Shown here one piece after another: positions 25,853 to 35,032 of a stretch of 64,000 bases of DNA. The stretch lies in contig OZ245715.1 in NCBI GenBank assembly GCA_965226965.1, forward strand, positions 2,170,001-2,234,000, written 5' to 3'. This DNA is from Endoryza foliicola (GTDB lineage Bacteria; Bacteroidota; Bacteroidia; Chitinophagales; Chitinophagaceae). The notes under the pieces were generated by a model that saw only the letters and a program-made list of their open reading frames with translations, did not search any database and was not told where the DNA came from. A program made the translations under genes and the position numbers. The number at the start of each line of letters is the position of its first letter. Within the stretch, counting starts at the first letter, position 1.

Positions 25853-26752
25853 CTATTTTGGAGCCGTAAGTTCATCCCAGGCGGCGGTAAGCGGACGAGC
25901 CAGTCCATCGCCCGACCATTCTGTTTTAAAAGGAAGGGTGGTAGTTTTAATGAATTCTTCCTTGGTTTTACCAGCTTTGATCTCTTTGTCGGTAAAATCC
26001 AATACACCGTTCAAGTATTCACCAAACTTGGTCAGGTCTTCATGCGTTCCCAGAATTTGGTACCCTTCGGCGCTGTGACCAAACACATAGCGCGTTTTCT
26101 TGTCTAATTTCTTTTTAGTTTTCTCCAGTACTGTGATCCAGTTTTTCATATTGGCGCCTGCAGAGCGATCAACAAACGGATGGCGGCGATTGAAACACAG
26201 ATCTCCCATATGGGCAATATTTGAATCTTCGAAGTGAACTACACTATCGCCATTGGTATGTCCCGCACCAAAATAATACAGGCACATTCTTTCACCTCCA
26301 ATGTCTTCGCACCAGGTTTCGCGGTAGGTGCGATCGGGATACAATTGTTTGTCTTCCGATTTTTGTGCAGCAGCCGCGGCCTTCTGATTCACTAATGAAT
26401 TTTCGTGGGCTAAAACGTGCTTAACTAAACCCTTGTAAGAAATGTTTCCGGCGGTATGATCGCCATGATGATGGGTGTTTACTAATAATGCGAATCCTTG
26501 GTTGCGTTTTTTCAATTCTTCAATCAAATGATTGCTTTGATCGGGGAATTGGGAATCTACAACCACTATTCCATCGGCAGTGAAGTTGAACAAGATGGTT
26601 CCTCCTCGCTCCGTAAACACTCCGATGTTTTCAGTTAACATTTGAATTTTCCATGCGGGCTGTTGAAATAAATTGGCGATCAGCTCTTGCTTGGCAAGGG
26701 TGAGCGCACCGGCAGTTAGTAGACCGGATCTTAAGAAGAGACGACGGTTCAT
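25853..26752 (-). CDS. MBL-fold metallo-hydrolase with Tat-like signal
   Basis: A 299-residue metallo-beta-lactamase-fold protein. The N-terminus MNRRLFLRSGLLTAGALTLA has a twin-arginine pattern, suggesting export to the periplasm after folding with metal. The metal site is NTHHHGDHTAGN (HxHxDH); further ligands are the His of GAGHTNGDSVVHF and the late FGHSAEGYQ. This arrangement occurs in periplasmic MBL hydrolases of broad or unknown substrate; beta-lactamase activity cannot be assumed. It lies in a single-gene unit with its own terminator. Confidence 0.88.
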   Translation of the reverse strand: MNRRLFLRSGLLTAGALTLAKQELIANLFQQPAWKIQMLTENIGVFTERGGTILFNFTADGIVVVDSQFPDQSNHLIEELKKRNQGFALLVNTHHHGDHTAGNISYKGLVKHVLAHENSLVNQKAAAAAQKSEDKQLYPDRTYRETWCEDIGGERMCLYYFGAGHTNGDSVVHFEDSNIAHMGDLCFNRRHPFVDRSAGANMKNWITVLEKTKKKLDKKTRYVFGHSAEGYQILGTHEDLTKFGEYLNGVLDFTDKEIKAGKTKEEFIKTTTLPFKTEWSGDGLARPLTAAWDELTAPK

Positions 26753-26791
26753 GGTGGTAGAATTTTTAGGCTATTATTACAATGAAAAGAC

Positions 26792-27280
26792 TCATTTGTT
26801 TTTCTCAGCAGCCAATAGTCCTTCTAACACATAATACGTAATCGGACAGAAACTTGCATTCTTAAGCGTTAAGGCGGGTCGTCTGAAGATTACATCTTCA
26901 TCGGTGTACGGAAAACGTTGGCAATCACTTGGCCGCTGATCGTAGATGCTGCAATAATTATCGCTTCCTAAAAATGGACAAGGACTCGACTTTACAACAT
27001 AATCTCCTTCTTTATCCAATACGAGATAGGTTTCGATAAAGACGCTTTCTTTCATCTTTAAGTACTTGCTAATTCGTTTGATATCGGGTGTTTTAAACCG
27101 AGGAGAATAGTTTTTGCAACACGCTGCACAAGACAAGCAGTCAACTTTCTCGAATGCTTCTTCATGCAAATCGGGCAATTGCTTCAAAATCACATTGCGG
27201 TTGGTTCTCTCCAAATACTGTTTGTATTGTTTTGAATGCTCCGCCGATTTCTTCTCCCAGTTTTTCAATCGATCCGACAC
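26792..27280 (-). CDS. YkgJ family cysteine-cluster protein
   Basis: A 162-residue protein of the Zn/Fe-chelating YkgJ type. The cysteines are arranged as CLSCAACC (about 48-55), CPFLGSDNYCSIYDQRPSDC (about 100-119) and a late FCPITYY. The family is predicted to bind a metal or Fe-S cluster; its function is unknown. The start is GTG at 27280. It lies 101 bp downstream of the MFS exporter stop on the same strand, with AT-rich DNA between them. Confidence 0.88.
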   Translation of the reverse strand: MSDRLKNWEKKSAEHSKQYKQYLERTNRNVILKQLPDLHEEAFEKVDCLSCAACCKNYSPRFKTPDIKRISKYLKMKESVFIETYLVLDKEGDYVVKSSPCPFLGSDNYCSIYDQRPSDCQRFPYTDEDVIFRRPALTLKNASFCPITYYVLEGLLAAEKNK

Positions 27281-27381
27281 TGTTCAATGAATAATTAAGA
27301 ATTAAAAATTAAGCAAAAATCTTGACATGTGAAAAATAATCTTAAAGTGAGGAAGTAACGCCTTTAATTAAGATGATTTTT

Positions 27382-28629
27382 TCAATAATTAAGTTCCTTC
27401 AGCCCTTTTGCTTTATACCAAGTTACGATTGTTACAATGATGGTCATACAGCCTCCAAATAGCACAGAGGGAACAGTTCCCATAGCAGATGCAGCTACTC
27501 CACTTTCAAATTGACCCAATTCATTGCTACTATTGATAAAGATAGAATTCACACTCGATACTCTGCCTCGCATTTCATCAGGAACAAAGAGTTGAAATAT
27601 TGTTCCACGTATGATCACACTTACTCCGTCAAAAATGCCACTTGCAAACAAAGCGAAGAAACTTAACCAATAAGACCTAGAAAATGCAAATACGATGATG
27701 CACACGCCAAACCAAGCTACTACTTGAAACAACAATTTGCCTTGATGCTGTTTCAATGGTTTTGCCGTTAACCATGCGATGGCAACAAAATTTCCAATAT
27801 AGGTGGCCGAAATTAGCCACCCCAATCCTTCCGGCCCAACATGTAATATGTCTTTTGCAAATACCGGCAACAAGGCTGTGGCACCACCAAATAAAACAGC
27901 GAACATATCTAAACTCATGGCCCCCATCAATGCTTTTTGATTCCAAACAAAATACAATCCTTCTTTTACACTGTCCCATGTTTTCTTATTACCGGGGTTC
28001 CAAACAATTTCCTTTGGTTTAATTAAGCTGAAGAGTAACAAACCTGCCAAAACAAAAGAACCGCCAATGATGTATGAAACGGTAATGCTGGTATAGCCCA
28101 ACAACAAGCCTGCAAGCGCTGGTCCGGCAACTGCTGCTACCAACCATCCCATGCTGTTCACAGACGCTGCCCTTACCAAATTTTCTGTTGGAACCAATTG
28201 CGCTAGAAACGCATTGAAGGCCGGTCCGCTGTAGGCTCTGATGATTCCCGTTCCAAAAATGCAGGTATAGATTAGCCATGAGAATAAACTTGGACTAATC
28301 TGTGAACTGATGGAAGGTGCCGTTAATATCAGTAGTAAGATTTCGACTAGAAAATAGGCTGCTAAACATATGACCAAGAGGTTTCTTTTGTTACTGCGAT
28401 CCACTCTTACACCCGCCGGTAAAGCCAACAAAACCGCAGGGATCACTTCGCTTAATCCAAGCATTCCCAATGCCAACTTACTGCCGGTTTTTTCATACAA
28501 GATCCAGCCGAGTAGAACGGGGTTCATGCGCATTCCCGCAATGAATAAGGCGCGTCCAAACAGAAACCATGTAAATTCATAATTGATAATGGGAAAGAGT
28601 TTCTTTTTTAGTTCGCTTGCGTCACTCAT
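27382..28629 (-). CDS. MFS transporter (MFS_3 / EntS-like exporter)
   Basis: A 415-residue, 12-helix major facilitator protein. The N-terminal half has FLFGRALFIAGMRMNPVLLGWILYEKTGSKLALGMLG and the loop LPAGVRVDRSNKR; the C-terminal half has FVPDEMRGRVSSVNSIFINSSNELGQFESGVAA, which is characteristic of the MFS_3 (enterobactin-exporter-like) group. The substrate is not predictable. Its ATG overlaps the stop of the deoxynucleoside kinase gene by 4 bp, so the two are coupled, though no functional link is obvious. Confidence 0.9.
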   Translation of the reverse strand: MSDASELKKKLFPIINYEFTWFLFGRALFIAGMRMNPVLLGWILYEKTGSKLALGMLGLSEVIPAVLLALPAGVRVDRSNKRNLLVICLAAYFLVEILLLILTAPSISSQISPSLFSWLIYTCIFGTGIIRAYSGPAFNAFLAQLVPTENLVRAASVNSMGWLVAAVAGPALAGLLLGYTSITVSYIIGGSFVLAGLLLFSLIKPKEIVWNPGNKKTWDSVKEGLYFVWNQKALMGAMSLDMFAVLFGGATALLPVFAKDILHVGPEGLGWLISATYIGNFVAIAWLTAKPLKQHQGKLLFQVVAWFGVCIIVFAFSRSYWLSFFALFASGIFDGVSVIIRGTIFQLFVPDEMRGRVSSVNSIFINSSNELGQFESGVAASAMGTVPSVLFGGCMTIIVTIVTWYKAKGLKELNY

Positions 28630-29258
28630 GGTAATGTAAGATAATGCTGTCCGTGATCGTAGTCTTTTTCCAAGGCTTCGATTATGATGTCCAAATGCTT
28701 TTTATTGGTCAAAAAATCGGCATTCGAAGCATCCACGAACAACGTTTTTATATTGTGTTGCTTGATATAGTTGGTATAGGTTTGTTGAATATTGAATAAG
28801 TATTCATCCGGTATACTCTGTTCGTAAGGTCTTTGGCGTTTCTTGATGTTTTGCTGCAGTTTTTGAACCGGTGCATGTAAATAGATCAGGATTTCAGGTT
28901 GCGCCAATTGAGTGTGAATGATTTCAAACAATTTTTGATACAATCTGAATTCTTCATCCGGCAAATTCACTTTAGCAAATAGCAAACATTTGGTGAACAG
29001 ATAGTCGGAAATGGTTACTTGCTGAAAAAGATCCTTGGTATGGATCAATTCTTTCAACTGTTTGTAACGCTCTGCCATGAAAAAGAGTTCGAGCGGAAAG
29101 GCGAATTGTTTAGGGTTTTCATAAAATTTGGGCAAGAAAGGATTGTCGGCAAATTCTTCCAAAACCAATCGGGCGTTGAAATGTCTTGCCAACAAGTGCG
29201 AAAGTGTCGTTTTCCCGGCACCAATATTTCCTTCAATCGTAATAAAATGATACTTCAT
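28626..29258 (-). CDS. Deoxynucleoside kinase
   Basis: A 210-residue enzyme of the dNK/thymidine-kinase-2-like family that phosphorylates deoxynucleosides for salvage. The P-loop is GNIGAGKTT (about 9-17), followed by LVLEEFADNPFLPKFY with the catalytic Glu, the substrate-arm segment ELFFMAERYKQL, and the lid region NIKKRQRPYEQ. Length and motif order match the family. Bacteroidota often carry two or three paralogues; the preferred base cannot be told. It is followed by the MFS gene with a 4-bp overlap. Confidence 0.92.
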   Translation of the reverse strand: MKYHFITIEGNIGAGKTTLSHLLARHFNARLVLEEFADNPFLPKFYENPKQFAFPLELFFMAERYKQLKELIHTKDLFQQVTISDYLFTKCLLFAKVNLPDEEFRLYQKLFEIIHTQLAQPEILIYLHAPVQKLQQNIKKRQRPYEQSIPDEYLFNIQQTYTNYIKQHNIKTLFVDASNADFLTNKKHLDIIIEALEKDYDHGQHYLTLP

Positions 29259-29345
29259 ACTTCATCCACGCTATAGCAGTTCCTAAATCCGGTTGCAAAT
29301 TACCAAATTCGGTTGGTGTGAGGGCCAGTGGGGGTGGCGTGTGGA

Positions 29346-29572
29346 AAAGAAGAGTAAATAATTAATAAGTAATAATTAATAATTAATAATGGAACGGCCG
29401 GCGAGATCAAGAAAGAACAGGGAGAGGAACAGGGGGAGGGAGGAGGCACGGGGATTCGCTGCGTTGCCGCCGCGGACTTGTCCTGAGCGGTTCCTGAGCT
29501 TGTCGAAGGGCGGGCCGAAGGCACAGTCGAAGGACGCTGCGCCGCTGCGGTGAGAAAACGTGAAAAGCCAGA
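29346..29572 (+). repeat. Mosaic intergenic repeat, order A-B-C-D-C
   Basis: It fills the 328-bp gap between the kinase and folK genes. An AT-rich A module ending TAATGGAACGGCCGGC is followed by GAGATCAAGAAAGAACAGG, a purine-rich B module, and a GC-rich C module split by a 58-bp D unit (29477-29534). The A/B junction CCGGCGAGATCAAGAAAG is shared exactly with the copy at 45172. No gene is present. Confidence 0.85.
29477..29534 (+). repeat. 58-bp D unit nested inside module C (copy 1)
   Basis: It begins CTTGTCCTGAGCGG and ends CAGTCGAAGGA. Without it, the flanks GCGGA and CGCTGCGCC would join to the empty-site sequence seen at 58158-58190. Three further copies of exactly 58 bp occur in the window. 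Confidence 0.85.
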
Positions 29573-29586
29573 AGAATCGAGACAGC

Positions 29587-30075
29587 CTATTCTGTTTCTA
29601 ATTTTCGGGCTTGAAGGGGGTCACTGCAATGGTCTAAAAGTTCCTGCATGCTTTGTTGAAGTACAGGATGAATGAAATGAGGTGCTATTTCAACCATTGG
29701 TAACAGTGCAAACCGACGGTTTTGAACTTCCGGATGGGGGATGGATAACTGTGGCAAATGGTAGATTTCTGCATTAAAAAACAGGATATCGATATCAATG
29801 ATACGAGGGCCGTATTTTTCTTCCCGAATTCGCCCCATATCCAGCTCAATTTGAAGCAAACAGGTCAATAATTCAGGGGCTTCCAGCGGGGTGTCAATTT
29901 CAAGTGCCTGATTGAAGAAATTGGGCTGATCGGTCTTCCCCCAAGCAGCCGTTTCGTATAAGGATGAGAGTGTCTTTACCATTCCGGCGCGTTTTTCGAT
30001 CCATTCCACCGCTTGTTCCATGTTTTTCAGTCGATCGCCGGTATTACCGCCTATCAGAAGATATGCTTTATTCAT
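29587..30075 (-). CDS. folK: 2-amino-4-hydroxy-6-hydroxymethyldihydropteridine diphosphokinase
   Basis: A 162-residue HPPK, which transfers pyrophosphate from ATP to the pterin in folate biosynthesis. The motifs are complete: LIGGNTGDRLKNM at the N-terminus, SSLYETAAWGKTDQPNFFNQ for pterin binding, and the family signature MGRIREEKYGPRIIDIDILFF with the two Mg-binding Asp. The length is normal. It stands divergent from sppA with 60 bp between starts. Confidence 0.95.
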   Translation of the reverse strand: MNKAYLLIGGNTGDRLKNMEQAVEWIEKRAGMVKTLSSLYETAAWGKTDQPNFFNQALEIDTPLEAPELLTCLLQIELDMGRIREEKYGPRIIDIDILFFNAEIYHLPQLSIPHPEVQNRRFALLPMVEIAPHFIHPVLQQSMQELLDHCSDPLQARKLETE

Positions 30076-30135
30076 AATTTACCTACCTTACAGACCTCAA
30101 ATATCATTGAATTTTGTAATAAACAGGAGATATAA

Positions 30136-31893
30136 ATGAATAGCTTTTTGAAAATATTTCTAGCTACCCTCACAGCCATTTTAGTGGTGGTACTAATCGG
30201 GATCTTATTTTTGATTGGAACTGTTTCAAGTTTGGGTTCAAAACCGAAAGAACCGATTGGTGTAAATGCCGTTCTTACAATCGATTTGGCGCAAACTTTT
30301 CAAGAGCGTGTGAAAGACGATCCTTTTGGAAAATTAGAATCAGGCGAGTCGTACGACAATCCCTCTCAATTTCAATTGGTGCAATTGATTCGTCATGCTG
30401 CAACAGATCCGGCTGTAAAAGGTATTTATTTGAAAGCAGGTGCAAACGGCAATGGATTTGGAACCAGTGAAGACATTCGCGAAGCCCTTCAGTACTTTAA
30501 AAAATCAGGAAAGTTTATTTATGCCTATGCCGATGTAATAACACAAGGTGCTTATTTTATAGCCAGTGTTTCAGATAAAGTTTACACCAATCCGCAAGGC
30601 GGCCTCGACTGGCGCGGCTATTCCATGAACTATTTTTTCATGAAAGGCTTGCTCGATAAAATGGAAATTGAACCTCAAATTTTCTATGCAGGTCAGTTCA
30701 AGAGCGCTACAGAACCTTTTCGTACGAATCAGATGACGGAACCCAACCGTTTGCAAAGCAACGTATTGGTAAATGACCTCTACAATCATTTCTTGGCTTT
30801 GGTATCGGCGTCTCGAAACGTAGACACTGCCACTCTTCGGAGCTTGGCTGTGAACCATTCTATCGAAAACGCCGCAGATGCGGTAAAATACAAACTCATC
30901 GACGGTGCTAAATACGATGATGAAGTTCGTGCTGAAATCAAAGGAAAGGTAGAGGCTTCAACCATTCAATCGATCAATTTTGTCCCCATCGGAAAATACC
31001 TCGAGAATACTTCGATCACTGAAGTAAAATCGAAAGATCGCATTGCTGTTATTTTTGCAGAAGGAGATATCATTGATGGCAAAGCACAGGAAGATGCCAT
31101 CGGCGGAGATTCGTATCGCAATTTGATCCGCAAAGCGCGGTTAGACGATCAAGTGAAAGCCATTGTGTTGAGAATGAATTCGGGTGGAGGTAGCGCTATG
31201 GCCAGTGAAGTAATGTGGCGTGAGTTAACACTTGCAAAGAAATCAAAACCGGTTATTGTAAGCTTCGGTGATGTGGCAGCTTCAGGTGGTTACTATTCAA
31301 CGTGTACAGCGGATAGTATTTTCGCACAGCCCAACACTATTACGGGTTCTATAGGAGTTTTCAGCATCGTTCCAAATTTGGCTTCTTTCTTCAATAACAA
31401 ATTAGGAGTAACCTTCGATGGCGTGAAAACAGCGCCCGATGCCGATGCTATGGCTACTTATAAGCCATTGACGCCAATGCAAAAAGCTTGGCTACAAAGA
31501 AGTGTAGACAGTATTTATCAAACTTTTTTGGCTCGCGTGGCAGAAGGACGTCACCGAAGCAAAGCAGAAATTGATTCAATCGGTCAAGGCCGCGTTTGGA
31601 GTGGCTCAAGAGCTATTGAGTTGGGACTGGTAGATAGAATTGGTGGTTTGAATGAAGCCATTGCTTGTGCTGCTCGGATGGCGAAAATTAGCGAGTATGG
31701 ATTGCGTACGTATCCTGAACCTACCAAATTTTTTGAAAAGTTATTTGGCTCTTACAAAGAAGAAACGAAGTTGAAGTGGATGAAAGAAGAAATGGGGGCA
31801 GAGGCTTTTCAATGGTACCGCTCTGCGCAATACTTAAAAAACTCAATGGGGAAGGCTCAGGCAAAAATGGCGTTTGATGTGGTGGTGGAGTAG
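30136..31893 (+). CDS. sppA: Signal peptide peptidase SppA, 67K type
   Basis: A 585-residue membrane-anchored serine protease that degrades cleaved signal peptides. One N-terminal membrane helix (about 9-31) is followed by two tandem ClpP-like domains, as in the long form. The catalytic Lys189 is in YAGQFKSATEPF and the nucleophile Ser383 in GDVAASGGYYS. An AGGAG Shine-Dalgarno sequence lies 6 bases before the ATG, which is unusual for this phylum. A purine-rich repeat begins at the stop codon. Confidence 0.95.
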   Translation: MNSFLKIFLATLTAILVVVLIGILFLIGTVSSLGSKPKEPIGVNAVLTIDLAQTFQERVKDDPFGKLESGESYDNPSQFQLVQLIRHAATDPAVKGIYLKAGANGNGFGTSEDIREALQYFKKSGKFIYAYADVITQGAYFIASVSDKVYTNPQGGLDWRGYSMNYFFMKGLLDKMEIEPQIFYAGQFKSATEPFRTNQMTEPNRLQSNVLVNDLYNHFLALVSASRNVDTATLRSLAVNHSIENAADAVKYKLIDGAKYDDEVRAEIKGKVEASTIQSINFVPIGKYLENTSITEVKSKDRIAVIFAEGDIIDGKAQEDAIGGDSYRNLIRKARLDDQVKAIVLRMNSGGGSAMASEVMWRELTLAKKSKPVIVSFGDVAASGGYYSTCTADSIFAQPNTITGSIGVFSIVPNLASFFNNKLGVTFDGVKTAPDADAMATYKPLTPMQKAWLQRSVDSIYQTFLARVAEGRHRSKAEIDSIGQGRVWSGSRAIELGLVDRIGGLNEAIACAARMAKISEYGLRTYPEPTKFFEKLFGSYKEETKLKWMKEEMGAEAFQWYRSAQYLKNSMGKAQAKMAFDVVVE

Positions 31894-32015
31894 GAGGAGA
31901 GGAGACGAGGATGAGAGGAACGAGGAGACGAGGAAGCGGAAGAAAGAACAGGGAGAGGAATAGGGGGAATAGGATGCGAGGAAACGAGGATAAGAGGAAC
32001 GAGGAGCGTGAGTTT
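31891..32015 (+). repeat. Purine-rich B-type repeat abutting the sppA stop codon
   Basis: GAGGAGACGAGG, GAGGAACGAGG and GGGAGAGGAATAGGGGG units run from the stop codon for about 120 bp on an almost all-purine strand. No A module is present at this copy, so it looks like a truncated or partial mosaic element. Confidence 0.75.
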
Positions 32016-32046
32016 TAAATAGTTATTTGGTAATTGTGACGAAGGA

Positions 32047-32137
32047 CCGCCGTCGATTTATCGCGGCGGAGTTTGAAGTGGGTATGAGTTGTAGCAACGC
32101 GATTTATCGCGTTGGATTTGGTATGGAAACGAGGAAT
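32047..32137 (+). repeat. Two CGATTTATCG palindromes
   Basis: CCGCCGTCGATTTATCGCGG (around 32049) and CAACGCGATTTATCGCGTTG (around 32096) are hairpins with a common CGATTTATCG core. A related hairpin with a T-run lies at 34532. They appear to be a small palindromic repeat family in untranslated DNA before the ABC permease operon; no other feature is seen up to 32272. Confidence 0.6.
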
Positions 32138-32272
32138 GAAGATAGAACAATTAGCGAGCTAACGACCCTGTAGAGGTCGTACATCAGTAGAAAAGGTCAT
32201 TGTGTTCATGATTTGATAAAGATTTATAAATAACAATTGGGTAAATTGTGACCCTATTTAATACATTATAGA

Positions 32273-33367
32273 ATGGCTTCTTACAGCAATATTCGGGGTA
32301 TGTTGGCGATCACCAAAGCCAGTTTACGTACCGTTTTTCGTAGTCCGCAGGCAGTTTTTTTCAGTTTGTTCTTCCCAATTGTGTTGATCACAATTTTCGG
32401 ATCTATAGGAAAGGGAGGAGGAGTTTCTGTGGATGTTGCTTTCAGTCCCAGAACAGATTCTACCAATGCAGTATATGCGGCCATTAGTTCAGTTCCAGTA
32501 TTGAATATCGAAAAGGCCGATACTGCTGAATTAATGGATCGTTTGCGCAAAGGAAGAATTGCCGCGATGATTGAAGTGAAGAAAAAAGCAGGTGCAGCCA
32601 ATCAATACGATGTTCATTTAATTACCAGCTCGGCAAGTCAGCGCGATATTCCTGTGCTGCAATCTATTCTGAGAGATGTGATCAGTTCTGTTAACGCACA
32701 GATGAATCCTGATATGACGAATTATGCAACCGTGAGCAGTGAGATCATTCCAGGTCGTCCTTACAAACAAATTGATTTCTACTTGCCCGGCATGCTCGGA
32801 TTTTCTTTGATTGGCGCGGCCGTATTTGGTGTAGCTTTTGTGTTGTACTCACTTCGTGAAACCTTGGTGTTAAAACGAATGTATACAACACCCATTAAGC
32901 GTGGATATATAATATTAGGGGAGAGTTTGGCTAGAATCATTTTTCAATTGCTGACGGCTGTTGTGATCATCGCATTTGGAAAATTCGCCTATGGCTTTAC
33001 TTTGGCCCATGGTTGGATCACGTTTGTTGAATTAATGGTATTGTGCTTTCTAGGATTATTGGTGTTTATGGGATTTGGTTTTTTCATCAGCAGTATTGCC
33101 AAAAATCAGAACGTGATTCCCATTTATGCCAACCTTTTTATGTTCCCACAATACTTCTTGTCAGGAACTTTCTTCCCGAAAAGTTTATTACCGTCGTTTT
33201 TGCAATCAATCATCAAGTTTTTACCCCTTACGGCGCTGAACGATTCAATGCGGAACGTAAGTTTTGAAGGAGCCCATTTAATAGATTGTGGTCAACAAAT
33301 TGCTATTTTAATTGTTTGGGCTGTATTGATCTATGGATTGGCTGCCAGAAGTTTTAAATGGGAGTAA
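32273..33367 (+). CDS. ABC-2 type transporter permease
   Basis: A 364-residue membrane protein: one N-terminal helix (about 23-43), a periplasmic domain of about 130 residues, then five or six helices in the C-terminal half (GMLGFSLIGAAVFGVAFVL through LTALNDSMRN). The latter segment matches ABC-2/YhgE-like permeases involved in export. No ATPase gene adjoins it; the next two genes encode a SRPBCC protein and a DUF2911 lipoprotein at 16-bp spacings. The ATPase must be elsewhere in the genome. The substrate is unknown. Confidence 0.88.
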   Translation: MASYSNIRGMLAITKASLRTVFRSPQAVFFSLFFPIVLITIFGSIGKGGGVSVDVAFSPRTDSTNAVYAAISSVPVLNIEKADTAELMDRLRKGRIAAMIEVKKKAGAANQYDVHLITSSASQRDIPVLQSILRDVISSVNAQMNPDMTNYATVSSEIIPGRPYKQIDFYLPGMLGFSLIGAAVFGVAFVLYSLRETLVLKRMYTTPIKRGYIILGESLARIIFQLLTAVVIIAFGKFAYGFTLAHGWITFVELMVLCFLGLLVFMGFGFFISSIAKNQNVIPIYANLFMFPQYFLSGTFFPKSLLPSFLQSIIKFLPLTALNDSMRNVSFEGAHLIDCGQQIAILIVWAVLIYGLAARSFKWE

Positions 33368-33383
33368 TCTTTTAAGATAGTTT

Positions 33384-33869
33384 ATGCGTATTATTAAATT
33401 AGGATTCATTAGTTTGTTAGCACTTGGATTGCTAATCACCTTGCTTTCATTGTTATTACCTTCGCATGTTCGCATTTCAAGGGCCATTACCATTAATAGA
33501 GATGCAAGTGCGGTTCGCAAACAAGTAATGGACATCAAACAATGGGCAAACTGGAACGCTTTATTACAGCAGAAAGATTTGAAAAATGGAGAATTCCGAG
33601 AAGATGGTTTTAGTTCTGATGAAATGAAGGTTCAGTTAATCGCGAAAGATTCGAATAGAATTGAAACGGAATGGACTCGCAACGGGCAAGATAAAATTAT
33701 AGGGGTGTTGGAATTAACGCCCTCGGAAGGAGCAACCGTGGTGCAGTGGTATTTCGATTTTCATTTGAAATGGTATCCTTGGGAAAAATTTGGAAGCATT
33801 ATTTTCGATGGACAAATTGGTCCTCCCATGCAAAAGTCTTTAGATCAACTCGACATGATTGTTCAATAA
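33384..33869 (+). CDS. Membrane-anchored SRPBCC (polyketide cyclase-like) protein
   Basis: A 161-residue protein with one N-terminal membrane helix (about 4-27) and a START/SRPBCC domain behind it (SRAITINRDASAVRKQVMDIKQWANW and a C-terminal helix MQKSLDQLDMIVQ). Proteins of this type are common in Bacteroidota and bind hydrophobic ligands at the membrane; none has a known reaction. It lies 16 bp after the ABC permease and 16 bp before the DUF2911 gene, so it is the middle gene of an operon. Confidence 0.8.
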   Translation: MRIIKLGFISLLALGLLITLLSLLLPSHVRISRAITINRDASAVRKQVMDIKQWANWNALLQQKDLKNGEFREDGFSSDEMKVQLIAKDSNRIETEWTRNGQDKIIGVLELTPSEGATVVQWYFDFHLKWYPWEKFGSIIFDGQIGPPMQKSLDQLDMIVQ

Positions 33870-33885
33870 TAAAAACAAAATACAT

Positions 33886-34371
33886 ATGAAAAAAGTACTG
33901 TTATTAATGACCTTAGCGGTTGGCGTATTTGCCTCTTGTTCTCAAGCACAAAGTCCCAAAGCTGAAGCAGCTTCCGGCGATGTAAAAGTGAAATATGGTC
34001 AGCCTTCTAAAAAAGGACGCGAAATCTTTGGTGCCTTGGTTCCTTTCGGACAAGTTTGGAGAACCGGTGCGAATGAAGCTACTGAAATCACTTTTGCAAA
34101 GGATACAAAATTTGGTGGACAAGCTATCAAAGCCGGAACTTATTCTTTGTTTTCTATTCCCACAGAATCTGAGTGGACCATCATTTTGAACAGTGAATTG
34201 AAGCAATGGGGTTCTTTTGGTTATGAAAAAATCAAAGCGAAAGATGTATTGAAAGTAAAAGTTCCTGTAAAGAAATTAAGTGCCAGTGTTGAAAAATTGA
34301 CCTTCCGTTTTGAAGGAAGCAATTTGATTATTGAGTGGGACACTACGCAGGTATCGGTGAGAGTAGGATAA
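33886..34371 (+). CDS. DUF2911 lipoprotein
   Basis: A 161-residue exported protein. The signal peptide has a lipobox-like VFASC, so Cys18 is probably lipidated. The mature domain shows the DUF2911 signature KYGQPSKKGREIFG, LVPFGQVWRTGANEATEI, KAGTYSLFSIP and EWTIILN. The family is Bacteroidota-rich and of unknown function, with a compact beta sandwich expected. ATG 33886 is chosen over an in-frame upstream ATG inside the preceding gene, because the signal peptide starts here. An AT-rich A-type repeat starts right after the stop. Confidence 0.88.
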   Translation: MKKVLLLMTLAVGVFASCSQAQSPKAEAASGDVKVKYGQPSKKGREIFGALVPFGQVWRTGANEATEITFAKDTKFGGQAIKAGTYSLFSIPTESEWTIILNSELKQWGSFGYEKIKAKDVLKVKVPVKKLSASVEKLTFRFEGSNLIIEWDTTQVSVRVG

Positions 34372-34470
34372 TTAAAAATTAATAGTTAAGAATTAATAAT
34401 TAATAATGAAACAGCCGAGTTAATTAATAATTAAGAATTAATAATTAATAGTGGAACGGCCGGCAGTTAG
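34372..34470 (+). repeat. Two tandem AT-rich A modules after the DUF2911 stop
   Basis: TTAATAATTAATAATGAAACAGCCG and a second copy ending TTAATAGTGGAACGGCCGGC follow the stop codon directly. The same A module ends appear at 29355, 45177 and 57940. Confidence 0.8.
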
Positions 34471-34531
34471 GTTGAGTGATGAAGAGTTTTTGAGTTATTA
34501 ATTTTTGAATAATTTATTTCGAATTTTTGTG

Positions 34532-34562
34532 CCGCCGCGATTGATCGTGGCGGTATTTTTTT
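34532..34562 (+). terminator. Intrinsic terminator downstream of the ABC/SRPBCC/DUF2911 operon
   Basis: A 10-bp stem CCGCCGCGAT / ATCGTGGCGG (one G-T pair) with a TG loop, followed by TA and seven T. It lies 160 bp after the stop, beyond the A-type repeats, which implies that the repeats are transcribed. Confidence 0.8.
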
Positions 34563-34599
34563 GGAATAGGTTAGAAGGTTGAAGACTTTTTCTTTCTAC

Positions 34600-34895
34600 A
34601 CAGTAAAGCCCGTGAAGCCTTACGGCTTACTCAAGGACCAGTGCAGGGTTTAACGTTGCGAACCTTTGCGTTCTTTGTTTCTTTGCGGTAGCGTAAACTG
34701 AATGGAATACAGTGTTCACAGCAGTGTCCGCGAACTGCCGCAAAGACATAGCAGAGTTCCCTCTCTGTATTTCCTCAGTCCTCCCTCTTCTTTTTGTATT
34801 TCCTCGTTCCTCGTCTCCTTACATCCTCCCTCCTGTATTCCGGCTGTTCAATTATTAATTATTAATTCCTAATTATTAATTATCTCCCTCCTTTT
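34600..34895 (-). repeat. Mosaic repeat in reverse orientation upstream of the DeoR-type gene
   Basis: An F-like CGCAAAGACATAGCAGAG segment is followed by CTCCTTACATCCTCCC (B read on the minus strand) and finally an A module (GGCTGTTCAATTATTAATTA) that ends about 140 bp before the regulator start. It is an inverted copy of the element seen downstream of genes elsewhere. No gene is seen in 34372-35032. Confidence 0.75.
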
Positions 34896-35032
34896 TCCCG
34901 CTAAAAGCAGCATTTATCCACAAGTGATTGTCAATAAACACGACAAATACCGCATAATTTTTAAACTTTTTGCGGTTTTTTGCGTTTTTGTTCCGAATTT
35001 GGGCGAGGAAATCACCTAAACTAACTGTTGGC

